Shown one piece after another: positions 1 to 7,974 of a stretch of DNA of 35,870 nucleotides; positions within the stretch are counted from its first letter, which is position 1; each line of letters opens with the position of its first letter. Location: assembly GCA_013139765.1 (NCBI GenBank), contig WTAE01000068.1, positions 1 through 35,870 of the forward strand, read 5' to 3'. Both the position numbers and the translations under genes were made by a program. Source of the stretch: Sulfurovum sp. (GTDB lineage Bacteria > Campylobacterota > Campylobacteria > Campylobacterales > Sulfurovaceae). The notes under the pieces were generated by a model. It was given only the letters and a program-made list of their open reading frames with translations, was not told where the DNA came from and searched no databases.

Positions 1-46
1 GACTTCTAAGCATCTTTTAGCTAAAATTCCACCCACTTCAAAATAA

Positions 47-123
47 GTCAAAGTAGCTCAGCTGGTTAGAGCGCTGGTCTCATAAGCCGGAGGTCGAGGG
101 TTCGAGTCCCTCTTTTGACACCA
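47..123 (+). tRNA. tRNA-Met (anticodon CAT), integration target
   Basis: A full cloverleaf can be drawn. The acceptor arms are 47-53 and 113-119 with one G-U pair, the anticodon loop CTCATAA is near 79-85, the T stem GAGGG/CCCTC surrounds TTCGAGT, and CCA is encoded at 121-123. Anticodon CAT reads methionine, or isoleucine if modified to lysidine; a G-C first pair argues against an initiator. The 3' part from 78 onward is the attachment core repeated at 19245 and 34046, so the intact tRNA is restored by the first element. Confidence 0.95.
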
Positions 124-127
124 CTTA
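78..127 (+). repeat. att core copy 1 (inside tRNA-Met)
   Basis: This 50-bp sequence starts in the anticodon loop, runs through the T arm and CCA, and continues four bases past it. It is identical to 19245-19294 and 34046-34095. It contains the word GCCGGAGGTC at 86-95. Recombination at tRNA 3' halves by tyrosine recombinases is well established; this copy is the left junction of element 1. Confidence 0.9.
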
Positions 128-449
128 TCTTTGAAGTAACTTCCCTAATTTACTTACACTCGGAAGATTTTACCTAAAACTATATTACTACAATTTTGTA
201 CCCCTATGAAGTCGGAGGTCTACATTTTTGTCCCAAATTTGTCCCGATTTTTGTCCCCAAGTTAATTAGTATTTTATATATAGCTTTTTACGCGACTAGA
301 ATGAGATTATAAAGCTTGTAAAGAGGTTATTTAAGGGTTTATATGCAAAACCTTATAAAAGCTACTATATGGACTATTATAAAGTTTTTTTAGGGAGTAT
401 GATAGAAAATAGTTAGCTCAATAGAAAAATTTTATTTCTAAAAAACTTT
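128..449. promoter_or_regulatory. Left-end region of element 1 (no gene)
   Basis: This gene-free stretch holds GTCGGAGGTC at 211-220, followed by three TTTGTCCC copies at 227-234, 238-245 and 250-257 (11 and 12 bp apart, about one helical turn). The same arrangement lies right of the other two att cores, so these are candidate arm-type binding sites for the recombinase. Further right is the hairpin at 349-391. No ORF of substance is present. Confidence 0.6.
349..391. terminator. Palindromic terminator-like hairpin
   Basis: AACCTTATAA (349-358) pairs with TTATAAAGTT (377-386) with one mismatch, followed by a T-run on the plus strand. It lies 59 bp beyond the 3' end of the leftward endonuclease gene and belongs to the CCTTATAA hairpin family also seen at 4701, 18997, 34427 and 34513. 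It may act in both directions; the minus-strand T-run is short. Confidence 0.5.
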
Positions 450-1709
450 TTATTCATATAATAAGATATTTGTGATACGTTCCCAGTCAAAATTAAATCC
501 CTTTTCTGCGATGTACTGAACATCATCCCTACCCTTTGGTATGAATCCAAGCCAACCCCAAATAATCCTTTCATATTTTAAAAATTTAGTAGAATGGAAA
601 GAAGCATCTTCTTCTGCAGACCTGTTAGGATTTTCCCTAAATTGTCCACTTCTAATAAGAGTACTTCTTAAAGAAGTAATTGCATCATCAGTACTTGTAA
701 AATCTTTATTCCGAGTCAGCTTTTCGACTTCTATAATTAGTTCAAGATGCTTACCATTAATTAATAGTAATTTGGCAAAATAAAATTTGAACGTTTCACT
801 ATTTGGTCCATGGATCTTTCCATACTTATGCAGTTCATATCCATCCTCAGTCAAATTACAATGATCATCCCATAAATTCATTTGTATAAAGAAAGGAAAC
901 CAAGCCCGAAGTGTTTTGTCTGTTCTATTATCAGCTATACCAGGAGAACCTTTTTCTACAAGCTCTGCTAACGCATCTTCTTCTGTTTTTAATCCGTCAT
1001 CAACTGCTTTTTTAAGAGCATTTTTTATTTTATTCATATGTAATAAAAAACTACCATCGTGTTTCCTGATTTCTGTTGGTATGATATCTAATGTAGTTTG
1101 ATGAGCCGGAGGGAAATAATACTTATCTGTAAATACTTTTTTAACCTCCGCTTTTTTATCATGCATATTATTGGCTCCATATGCCACATCAAGTAAAAGC
1201 CATAATCCATGTAATGGTAAATCTGAATGTTTAGCCCAAAATCTTCCTTCACTTGTCGCTGATCCTTTTGATGTTATTTGAAGCTCAGGTGAAATGTCAA
1301 CCCGTATTTCTACATCTTTCGCTTCATCATCATTATATAAAATTAGGCCTATCGGTAAATTTCCATAAATATTATTTACAAAAACAGACTCCATAAAATC
1401 CCCAATTGCATATCCTTCTACATGAGATGGTGCAACTAAATATGCCAAGCTTGCATTTTCCAAATATACTAACGTCTGTCCTAATCCTGTTAGGATACCT
1501 CTTTTACTTTCTGTTGGTGGCTTAAATTCAAAAGCAACTCTTCGATTCTGACTAGGATCAAAGAGCATAGAATCTGGAGATGGAAAAGACTGTGAAGCAT
1601 TTGTTCTAAATACTTCAGGTGATATAAGGTCATTCGACCATATATCGTGTTTCCAATTATAAATGGCTCTATCTGTTGCATTCTTGCATAACATGTGATG
1701 GTTGTACAT
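450..1709 (-). CDS. Putative type II restriction endonuclease, PD-(D/E)xK type
   Basis: A 419-aa protein encoded just downstream of a C5-methyltransferase on the same strand, the classic place for its cognate endonuclease. Residues 44-63 have Asp46 and Asp51 ahead of a hydrophobic strand ending in E61-F-K63 (AFEFKPP), a good match to a PD-(D/E)xK active site. A Gln at 78 lies in the following helix, as in several nuclease families. I do not recognise the subfamily or recognition sequence. The gap to the methyltransferase (198 bp) holds two inverted repeats, so the endonuclease may have its own control. No signal peptide or membrane segment. The function is inferred from context plus motif. 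Confidence 0.65.
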   Translation of the reverse strand: MYNHHMLCKNATDRAIYNWKHDIWSNDLISPEVFRTNASQSFPSPDSMLFDPSQNRRVAFEFKPPTESKRGILTGLGQTLVYLENASLAYLVAPSHVEGYAIGDFMESVFVNNIYGNLPIGLILYNDDEAKDVEIRVDISPELQITSKGSATSEGRFWAKHSDLPLHGLWLLLDVAYGANNMHDKKAEVKKVFTDKYYFPPAHQTTLDIIPTEIRKHDGSFLLHMNKIKNALKKAVDDGLKTEEDALAELVEKGSPGIADNRTDKTLRAWFPFFIQMNLWDDHCNLTEDGYELHKYGKIHGPNSETFKFYFAKLLLINGKHLELIIEVEKLTRNKDFTSTDDAITSLRSTLIRSGQFRENPNRSAEEDASFHSTKFLKYERIIWGWLGFIPKGRDDVQYIAEKGFNFDWERITNILLYE

Positions 1710-1830
1710 TTATTCCCCTACAGGAGTTTTAATTTAACAGCTCTTAAAATTACAATTTTATCTACTGTATAAAGAGAAGTATACATCTTATTTGTAAAAA
1801 AAATGAATTTATTTGGAATGTACTTGCCAA

Positions 1831-1850
1831 AATGAGCTGAGGAGCTCATT
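1831..1850. terminator. Hairpin between methyltransferase and endonuclease genes
   Basis: AATGAGCT (1831-1838) and AGCTCATT (1843-1850) form a perfect 8-bp stem with a GAGG loop. T residues follow on both strands (TTTT rightward, TTTT leftward). It could terminate or attenuate leftward transcription before the endonuclease gene, or serve as a protein-binding palindrome. Confidence 0.4.
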
Positions 1851-1876
1851 TTAATTGTAGGATGACTATATTTGTT

Positions 1877-1903
1877 ACAATCTTCATAACATATGAAGAT
1901 TGT
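1877..1903. terminator. 11-bp stem hairpin just after the methyltransferase stop
   Basis: ACAATCTTCAT (1877-1887) pairs perfectly with ATGAAGATTGT (1893-1903) around a 5-base loop. It starts 5 bases beyond the methyltransferase stop codon in the direction of transcription. There is no strong T-run, so termination is uncertain; RNA stability control is an alternative. Confidence 0.45.
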
Positions 1904-1907
1904 ACAT

Positions 1908-4163
1908 TTATTCTTCCATGCTTAACATTGAATACTTAGCTAAATCTGTAATTGTATCTGGTGTCCAATTATTTGAAACTATACGTTTTAATCTTTCGGC
2001 AATTAACTGTGCTAGCATTGGAGGAAAAGCATTTCCGACCTGAAAACCTTGATGTATAATGGGTCCTATAAATTCATAGTTATCAGGAAATGTTTGAATT
2101 CTAGCAGCCTCACGTATAGTTAATGTCCTATTCAACCAAGGGTGTACAGGAAATGCATTATGCCCTGGTACCATTGTAGAACTTGGTTTGTCTCTATGTA
2201 ACCTCTTAAAAACATGACTAAAGTTCTTTATTGGTTTACCAGTTTTTATCCCTACCTTTAAATGATCTGGTAAATTATCAATATCAATTTTTTTGCCTTC
2301 TTCAATGTAAGAATATCTTTCTTTTATTATATGATTATGTTTTGGTGGAACATGATTCTTGTGCAATTCATATGTTTTTTCTTCGGCTAAATCAGTAATT
2401 ACTTCCCCAACTGTTCTGTATGGATATTGCCATTCTTTATTATTTTGGAAATACTTAGCTTTAGGGAATGGCAGTACATAGCCTTTTTTTGAAGCTATTA
2501 CTATCAAGCGTTTTCTAATTTGTGGAACACCATAATCTGCGGTATTCAATATCTTGTGCCTAATGTTTGTATAGCCTGCTTCTTTTGCGAGTGCATAAAT
2601 TCTATCTAAGTATATACCATCACCTAAAGTTGCTAATCCAGGGACATTTTCCATAATTACCCATTCTGGATTAAGTATTTTTGCATATTCCCAAAATTTA
2701 AAAACTAGGTCATTTCTTATATCTTCTGTAGGATCATAACCTTTCGTATTGATATATCTTCGTGAACCAAAAATGGAAAAACCTTGACAAGGTGGACCCC
2801 CTACTAAAACATCAATATTATGTTTAGAAAGTTTTTCCTTAATTGTATTTTTAGTTTCATCTAAAGATAAGTCAGCTTTTAATAAAGGAATATCTTTTAA
2901 ATTCTTTTTATGTGCTTCACAAGCATAATCGTCAATTTCCACCGATAAGAGTCCTTTATATCCAGCTTGCGTGAGACCCAGCGCAAATCCACCAGCACCC
3001 GAGAAAAAATCAACAAAAGTCATTTCTTTCTCATTAGATTTTTTCTTTGATTTTTTTTCAATAGCTTTATATCCTTGATCTCGCAAACAAATTAAATCTT
3101 CAGACCCTAAGTCTGTAGAAGTATTTTCTTCTAAATGACTAGTTATACTTTGGGCTAATTTTGCGGCTAACAGTGGAGCTACTGCATTACCAACTAACTT
3201 ACATTGATTTGCACGTGTACCAGTAAAAATGTGAAAGTCAGGAAAGCTCTGAAGCCTTGCTGCTTCCCTTGGTGTTAAACTCCTATTTAGTGTTGGATGT
3301 ATAGGGAAAGCATTGTTTCCTGGTACCATTGTAGTACTCGGCTTCATTCTATGTAATCGCTGATAAGTATTACCAAAATTTTTTCTACGAATTTCAGGAG
3401 GTAATTTTTCTGGCGCAGGTAATTTTTCTCCTTCAGGAATATATTCATACCTTCTGATAACTATATCAGTATGATTTAAAGGTGTATGATTGTCAAACTT
3501 ATCATAATTATCAAGTAAATCCATAATGGCATCACCGACATTTTGTTTGCTTGATAAATTACCTACATTTAAAGATGATGGACTTGGAAAATGATACGAT
3601 CCACTCATTCTGGTCGCAAATACAAAAACTCGTTTTCTAATTTGAGGAACTCCGTATTGAGAAGAATCTATAATTTTTGAATATACATCGTATCCAAGAA
3701 GAGATAATTTATTACAGAGTTTATTATAAAAAACTCCTCCATACATATTTTTAAATCCCGCAACGTTTTCCATCAAAACACATTTTGGTTTAACCCATTC
3801 AATGATTCTCAAATAACTTTCAAATAAAAAGTTTCTAGGGTCACAAGATGATTTATCTCCCATATTGCTAAAACCTTGACATGGTGGTCCACCAATGATT
3901 ACATCTATATTCTGTTCGCCTATTATGTCAAATATTTGTTTTCGTTGTATAGTTGATATGTCTTGACAAATAAAAGGTATATTTGGGTGATTTAAATTAT
4001 GTGAGTTTTTTGCTTCTGGCTCAATATCATTAGCAAGCAACAAATTATAACCTGCCTCTAAAAATCCAAGGCTCATTCCTCCACCACCATTAAAGAAAGA
4101 AATAGCGTTAAGCTTTTTATTGTGGTCTTTATCTTTTATTATTTGTTCTGGCTGATCAATCAT
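1908..4163 (-). CDS. Double C5-cytosine DNA methyltransferase (two fused Dcm-like domains)
   Basis: At 751 aa it is about twice the length of a usual C5-methyltransferase, and all key motifs occur twice. Domain 1 (about 18-345) has FFNGGGG for SAM binding, the catalytic GGPPCQG with Cys95, MENV near 131, QIRKR near 174 and VGNAVAP near 324. Domain 2 (about 380-735) has FFSGAGG, PCQ at 458-460, ENV at 505-507, QIRKR and VGNAFPP. Both domains look catalytically complete and their target regions are similar. Fused pairs are known in R-M systems with asymmetric sites, where each half modifies one strand; that use here is inference. Its start overlaps the regulator stop by ATGA, so the two are translationally coupled. 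Confidence 0.93.
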   Translation of the reverse strand: MIDQPEQIIKDKDHNKKLNAISFFNGGGGMSLGFLEAGYNLLLANDIEPEAKNSHNLNHPNIPFICQDISTIQRKQIFDIIGEQNIDVIIGGPPCQGFSNMGDKSSCDPRNFLFESYLRIIEWVKPKCVLMENVAGFKNMYGGVFYNKLCNKLSLLGYDVYSKIIDSSQYGVPQIRKRVFVFATRMSGSYHFPSPSSLNVGNLSSKQNVGDAIMDLLDNYDKFDNHTPLNHTDIVIRRYEYIPEGEKLPAPEKLPPEIRRKNFGNTYQRLHRMKPSTTMVPGNNAFPIHPTLNRSLTPREAARLQSFPDFHIFTGTRANQCKLVGNAVAPLLAAKLAQSITSHLEENTSTDLGSEDLICLRDQGYKAIEKKSKKKSNEKEMTFVDFFSGAGGFALGLTQAGYKGLLSVEIDDYACEAHKKNLKDIPLLKADLSLDETKNTIKEKLSKHNIDVLVGGPPCQGFSIFGSRRYINTKGYDPTEDIRNDLVFKFWEYAKILNPEWVIMENVPGLATLGDGIYLDRIYALAKEAGYTNIRHKILNTADYGVPQIRKRLIVIASKKGYVLPFPKAKYFQNNKEWQYPYRTVGEVITDLAEEKTYELHKNHVPPKHNHIIKERYSYIEEGKKIDIDNLPDHLKVGIKTGKPIKNFSHVFKRLHRDKPSSTMVPGHNAFPVHPWLNRTLTIREAARIQTFPDNYEFIGPIIHQGFQVGNAFPPMLAQLIAERLKRIVSNNWTPDTITDLAKYSMLSMEE

Positions 4164-4444
4164 AGCTCTAAAACTCCTTGTTTGTCGCCACCAAACTTTC
4201 CTTTAATGCGACATTTTTGATGATGTATACTAAGTTCTTCCAAAGGGCCTTTAAAATCAATACCATGCATACTCATTTCTGCCATTAATGTTGCAATAAC
4301 AGATAAATGTTTTGGGACATCATATTCTTTATCTTTGCATGCTAAATTGGTTATTGATTTTGGGTTAGCCTTAATTAGGTAGGCAAACTCGTTTATCGAT
4401 AATCCTGATTTGTTGAGGTAATTTTTAAATTCATTATATTTCAT
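4160..4444 (-). CDS. Small HTH (Xre-like) regulator of the R-M system
   Basis: A 94-aa protein if started at the Met followed by KYNEFK. An upstream in-frame start at 4501 would add 19 residues but would run into the operator palindromes, so the shorter form is preferred. Residues 1-45 (FKNYLNKSGLSINEFAYLIK, then a second helix) look like an Xre/Cro helix-turn-helix. The stop codon overlaps the methyltransferase start. This position resembles controller (C) proteins of R-M systems, which time methylase and nuclease expression. The palindrome cluster right upstream supports autoregulation. Confidence 0.65.
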   Translation of the reverse strand: MKYNEFKNYLNKSGLSINEFAYLIKANPKSITNLACKDKEYDVPKHLSVIATLMAEMSMHGIDFKGPLEELSIHHQKCRIKGKFGGDKQGVLEL

Positions 4445-4474
4445 AAATATATTATAGCATAAATATTTCACTAT

Positions 4475-4530
4475 ACACATATAAATATGTATTAAACACA
4501 TAAAAGTATGTGTTTAATGAATTCATTAAA
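4475..4530. promoter_or_regulatory. Operator cluster upstream of the R-M regulator
   Basis: Three palindromes are packed together: ACACAT/ATATGT (4475-4490), TTAAACACAT/ATGTGTTTAA (4492-4501 and 4508-4517), and the 18-bp TTTAATGAATTCATTAAA (4513-4530). The first two share the ACACAT half-site and have centres 22 bp apart, about two helical turns. They lie 31 bp and more upstream of the regulator start codon. This is the expected layout for cooperative binding by a dimeric HTH protein. Confidence 0.6.
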
Positions 4531-4802
4531 CTTGACTTCTCCTACTTGTAGAGATTCTCATAAAAATAAATCAATTAACATTTCTTTCTTTTTCTTTTCA
4601 TCATGATCACATTGTAGAGAAGTCGATGTGGCTAAAGATATAAAGGAGTATTCTTTGACCTTTGGGAAGATAATAAAAATTACTTTTTATTTTGCTAAGT
4701 AACCCTATAAAATATATAACTTTATAAGGTTTTCTCCTATACCCATTTTCCTATCTTTTTTCAACAATATGACCCAATTTCTGACCCTCTATATTCCAAA
4801 AA
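4531..4802. other. Gene-free stretch between R-M system and hairpin region
   Basis: No convincing ORF is present. It contains an imperfect CCTTATAA-type hairpin (about 4701-4733) and sequence upstream of the conserved hairpin at 4803. Part of it, from about 4770, is alignable by eye with the equivalent position before 22159 in element 2. Confidence 0.5.
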
Positions 4803-4869
4803 TAGTCACAAAGTCTCTCTATATAGGACTTTGTGACTAGTTAACCTACAATTCATATAGCCGGAGGTT
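4803..4869. repeat. Conserved hairpin plus CCGGAGG word (module border, element 1)
   Basis: A perfect 13-bp stem is formed by 4803-4815 (TAGTCACAAAGTC) and 4827-4839, followed 20 bases later by GCCGGAGGTT at 4860-4869. The same hairpin (ACAAAG...CTTTGTG stem, CTCT-containing loop) and the same spaced word occur at 22159-22224 in element 2. Flanking bases such as TACAA.TCA.ATAG are also conserved. It could be a small RNA, a terminator or a recombination/replication site. The conservation is seen directly; the role is unknown. Confidence 0.6.
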
Positions 4870-4985
4870 TGAGTTTCAACTATAATAATTTAACTATCAA
4901 GATGGAAATTAGTGAAACTATAGGGGTCACTTCTAACTTATTCTAGGCATAATAAGATTTTTAAATATATTAACTAGGAAGTAGA

Positions 4986-6005
4986 ATGAAAAAAATGTTT
5001 ATGATGTTGATAATGATAGGGAGTTTATTATTGAGTGAAAGTTTCGCTAGTGAACAACCACTCAATAATGAGTTTGATATTGATCTTAGTGATGGTATTT
5101 TTCAAGGTTGGGTACGCTCTAGTATATTGAAAGAAGAAAGACTAGCCATGGGGTTTAACCTTAGAGTGAATGGTGTGAATAAATCGGATGATATAAAACA
5201 TTTTGGTGTTACTATATCATTTCCCGGAGTCAATAATCTTAGAGCTAGCATCGGTAAAGTATACCCTTCGGGGAGTAAACTCTGGAGTGGTGTCAATAAA
5301 AAAAATATTATTTCAAAAGATGCCGTGGTTGAGTTCTGGGATGTATGGAACGAGCCTGACCATTATCCTATTGATCATGTTGTTGCACATACATTAGACA
5401 TTGACCTTCCAACGTCAGCTAAAGAATTTGATACATTAAATGTTAAGATTAGGGCGATTATCCTTCTTAAAAATGGGAAGACGATTCATTTTCCTCCATT
5501 GAAAAATAGAAATAATACTGATCAGCAAGCCTATCCAGTTGTTAATTTAAATGTTAAAGTAAAGAATAGTAATATATCTCAATCTTCAAAGGGAGAGGAC
5601 TATGAAGAAGTGAATAATCAACAAGAAATTACTTCTAGAAATAATATATCCAATGTAGAAACGGTAAAAGCGGAAGACTTAGTAGCCTTTCCTAATGATT
5701 ATGCTAAAAAGATTATTAATGTTGTGTGTCGTATACCTAGCGATGTAATTATCACTTATAAGGATTCAATTAAGGGTTATGATATAAATCTAAATTGCAA
5801 TAATGGAAGCTCATCATCCTTTGGAAGCTCAATGAATCTTGCAATGAATCTTGACACTGTTACCTCAAAAGATGCAGCGAAGTTCATTAGAAATAATGAG
5901 GGTAAGAAGTGTATAGTTAAAGGGGAATTTAGATCCAAAGATGAATCAGGTAGTGCTTTATATACACATACGTTATTTATGAATGAAGTACATATAGTTG
6001 AGTAA
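4986..6005 (+). CDS. Secreted protein of unknown function
   Basis: A 339-aa protein with a clear Sec signal peptide (MKKMFMMLIMIGSLLLSESFA, cleavage likely after SFA). The mature part has a beta-rich region (about 25-180) and a linker of polar residues (about 185-220). The C-terminal part (about 222-339, starting DLVAFPNDYAKKIINVVC) has a spacing that resembles small OB-like or tRNA_anti-like folds, but I do not recognise a family. It lies between the conserved hairpin region and the zinc-ribbon gene, where element 2 has no gene, so it is element-specific cargo exported to the periplasm. Confidence 0.7.
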   Translation: MKKMFMMLIMIGSLLLSESFASEQPLNNEFDIDLSDGIFQGWVRSSILKEERLAMGFNLRVNGVNKSDDIKHFGVTISFPGVNNLRASIGKVYPSGSKLWSGVNKKNIISKDAVVEFWDVWNEPDHYPIDHVVAHTLDIDLPTSAKEFDTLNVKIRAIILLKNGKTIHFPPLKNRNNTDQQAYPVVNLNVKVKNSNISQSSKGEDYEEVNNQQEITSRNNISNVETVKAEDLVAFPNDYAKKIINVVCRIPSDVIITYKDSIKGYDINLNCNNGSSSSFGSSMNLAMNLDTVTSKDAAKFIRNNEGKKCIVKGEFRSKDESGSALYTHTLFMNEVHIVE

Positions 6006-6173
6006 GAGATACGACATATACTTTTATATAGTCTAACTTAGTTAAGAAAGTATCATCCTTCCTCATCTTTTATATTAATTAACAAAGAATATTTTTCTTA
6101 ACTTCATGACCCGTTTAGCCCATCTTACGGGTTCAATGGGTTATGTATCAAGAGAAAAGTATTTACTCAAAGA

Positions 6174-6785
6174 TCAGGAAAAGAATCTTTCTTTTTTGTG
6201 GCTCGTAACTATTATAGTATTATCTTGCATACTGATCTTGACATCATAATTGATAGTGGGTGATTTACCCCTAAGAGCTCTCCCGATAGTGGTATTGCCC
6301 ACATTATACAATTTTGATGTAATACGATGGCTACATCCTTTTTTAATGGCATTTTCTATATTACTCCAGAGGTCAGCTCTATCCTCTAAATATAGACGCT
6401 TAAATGAGGTTAATGTAAATGTTTTGGATTGATTAAAGTAGGATTTAATACTCTTATCTATGAGCTCTCGTGAAAAGTGTGTAATAGTATGAATATCTTT
6501 TTGACTCTCTCCTTCTAGAAGAAGGTTGATTATATGTTTTGTAATCATTTCTCCTACTGTTAGTTTAGAATATTGAATATAGTGATATTTTATTCCATTC
6601 CCTCTCTTTTCTCTATACGTGTCTCGGTTAAAATATTTATTGCAATCTCCACTTATACATTGGTATGAATACTTTTCTTCTACATCACTTTCATCAGCTA
6701 GCATTACATTTTTAAAGACACGTTTACAATAAGGACAGTAGTAAGCTGCATCTTTTATTGGTTTTGGCACATTAATGATTGGCAT
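6174..6785 (-). CDS. Zinc-ribbon / helix-turn-helix DNA-binding protein
   Basis: A 203-aa protein. The N-terminal zinc ribbon uses C17-x2-C20 and C43-x4-C48. A helical segment (about 78-120, containing KDIHTITHFSRELIDKSI) looks like a HTH of the resolvase/transposase kind, and a second HTH-like stretch is near 150-170 (NVGNTTIGRALRGKS). A longer homologue lies at the same place in element 2 (22208-23128) with the same DIHTITHFSR signature. It is divergent from the replication operon, and a 15-bp inverted repeat begins 43 bp upstream of its start. I infer a backbone regulator or replication-origin binding protein. The zinc ribbon recalls IS1 InsA-type proteins, but no transposase catalytic domain is present. 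Confidence 0.7.
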   Translation of the reverse strand: MPIINVPKPIKDAAYYCPYCKRVFKNVMLADESDVEEKYSYQCISGDCNKYFNRDTYREKRGNGIKYHYIQYSKLTVGEMITKHIINLLLEGESQKDIHTITHFSRELIDKSIKSYFNQSKTFTLTSFKRLYLEDRADLWSNIENAIKKGCSHRITSKLYNVGNTTIGRALRGKSPTINYDVKISMQDNTIIVTSHKKERFFS

Positions 6786-6827
6786 AAATCTCCCTTTTCA
6801 TTAATTCTAGCAAAATAATACTTTATA

Positions 6828-6895
6828 GGCATACATATCGTTCCTCACCTTGCTAGATTTTAGGTGCTGTCATAGAGAGTAACGATATGTATGCC
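6828..6895. promoter_or_regulatory. 15-bp inverted repeat in the divergent control region
   Basis: GGCATACATATCGTT (6828-6842) is repeated in inverse orientation at 6881-6895 with 38 bp between. A looser match (TGGCATATATCTTTCG) lies near 6963. The left arm is exactly 43 bp from the zinc-ribbon start codon, the same distance as the inverted repeat in element 2. It is a candidate operator or origin site for the zinc-ribbon/HTH protein. Confidence 0.6.
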
Positions 6896-7044
6896 ATTAC
6901 AAGAAGAACCCGAAAGAACGTACTATTGATGAGTTTGATTTGTTGGTAGTGAGATGATTATAATGGCATATATCTTTCGAAAGAGGGCATTTTGAAGAGT
7001 AATTACCTTCATTCAAATTAATTTAAATAAAAAGAGGTACAAAA

Positions 7045-7974
7045 ATGTATTTATCTATTTCATCAGACAACAGTGAGAGATCTGTTAATTTTAACATTCA
7101 AGAGTTGAAGTTCAATGAACTTCCAAATTTTACAAGGTATTTACATTATAGCAATATCAAATTTAAAGATGGCTATAGAAAAGGAGAAAATTTTCAGGGA
7201 GTAAGTGTTCTTATATTAGATATAGATGATGGGTACAGTATAGAGGAGATGAAGAAAAAACTTGTAGGCTATAAGGCACTTATAGTTACCACCAAATCGC
7301 ATCAAACCAATGAAAAGAATGGTAAGGCGATTACAGCATGTGATCGATATAGGTTATTTTTACCGTTAGAAGTACCAATTACTGAATCTGATAGATACAA
7401 AACTATTGTGTCAGCTCTCATAGAAGAATTCCAAGCAGATAAGGCATGTAAAGATTTGGCTAGATTTTATTATTGTAACCCTAAGCAGGAGGTTCATTTT
7501 ATTGAAGGTGAAAAGTATTGGGATATATCCCAATATAAGAAAGAAGTGAAGTCACTGAAAAAGGATACAGTGAAAAAAATAAACAAAGAGACACTTATCA
7601 GAGATGAAGATGGTAATGAGATGAGTGCAAAAGACTGGTTCACTTTATTAGAAGCGGATAGTGTGATGGTACATTGTCCACTTTCACCGAAGTCTCATAA
7701 GAATAATGATGCAAATCCAAGCTGTAGTATGAAAAGAAAAAATGACTACTTAAACATGAATTGTTTTGGTTGCAGTAGCACTCAATCATTGTATTTAGGT
7801 GAAAAGACACATAGTAAAGAGAAGAAGAAAAAGTTTATTTACACTGTTCCAGATATTAATAAAGAGAATGTACTGAAAGAGTTATCACAGGGCATGAATA
7901 CAATGGCAGAAATAGTTTTTGAGCTAGTTAGATTACTGCCAGCATTGGAAAAGAAGGAAAAGGAAGATGATTAA
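7045..7974 (+). CDS. Primase-polymerase (AEP/PrimPol family)
   Basis: A 309-aa protein. Residues 50-145 carry the three archaeo-eukaryotic primase motifs: LILDIDDG (metal-binding acids at 59-62), TTKSHQ (the SxH motif, 84-86), and a third region with D132 before CKDLARFYY. DRYRLFLPL at 100-108 is also typical. The C-terminal half has a CHC2-like zinc knuckle (C211, H218, C240, C243). It would lay down primers, and possibly extend them, for element replication. A GAGG ribosome binding site precedes the start. The stop overlaps the next gene by 8 bases. Together with 8166-9491 it makes a P4/D5-like primase-helicase pair. Confidence 0.85.
   Translation: MYLSISSDNSERSVNFNIQELKFNELPNFTRYLHYSNIKFKDGYRKGENFQGVSVLILDIDDGYSIEEMKKKLVGYKALIVTTKSHQTNEKNGKAITACDRYRLFLPLEVPITESDRYKTIVSALIEEFQADKACKDLARFYYCNPKQEVHFIEGEKYWDISQYKKEVKSLKKDTVKKINKETLIRDEDGNEMSAKDWFTLLEADSVMVHCPLSPKSHKNNDANPSCSMKRKNDYLNMNCFGCSSTQSLYLGEKTHSKEKKKKFIYTVPDINKENVLKELSQGMNTMAEIVFELVRLLPALEKKEKEDD

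Noticed and set aside
1-46. Other tRNA or gene upstream of tRNA-Met.
   Set aside because: Only 46 bases are available; nothing can be supported.
541-1101. Plus-strand ORFs of 80 and 61 aa opposite the endonuclease gene.
   Set aside because: Antisense frames without ribosome sites, overlapping a well-supported 419-aa gene.
6174-6785. IS1-type insertion sequence because of the zinc-ribbon/HTH protein.
   Set aside because: No transposase catalytic domain, terminal inverted repeats or target duplication; the homologue in element 2 has the same syntenic position, so it is a backbone gene.
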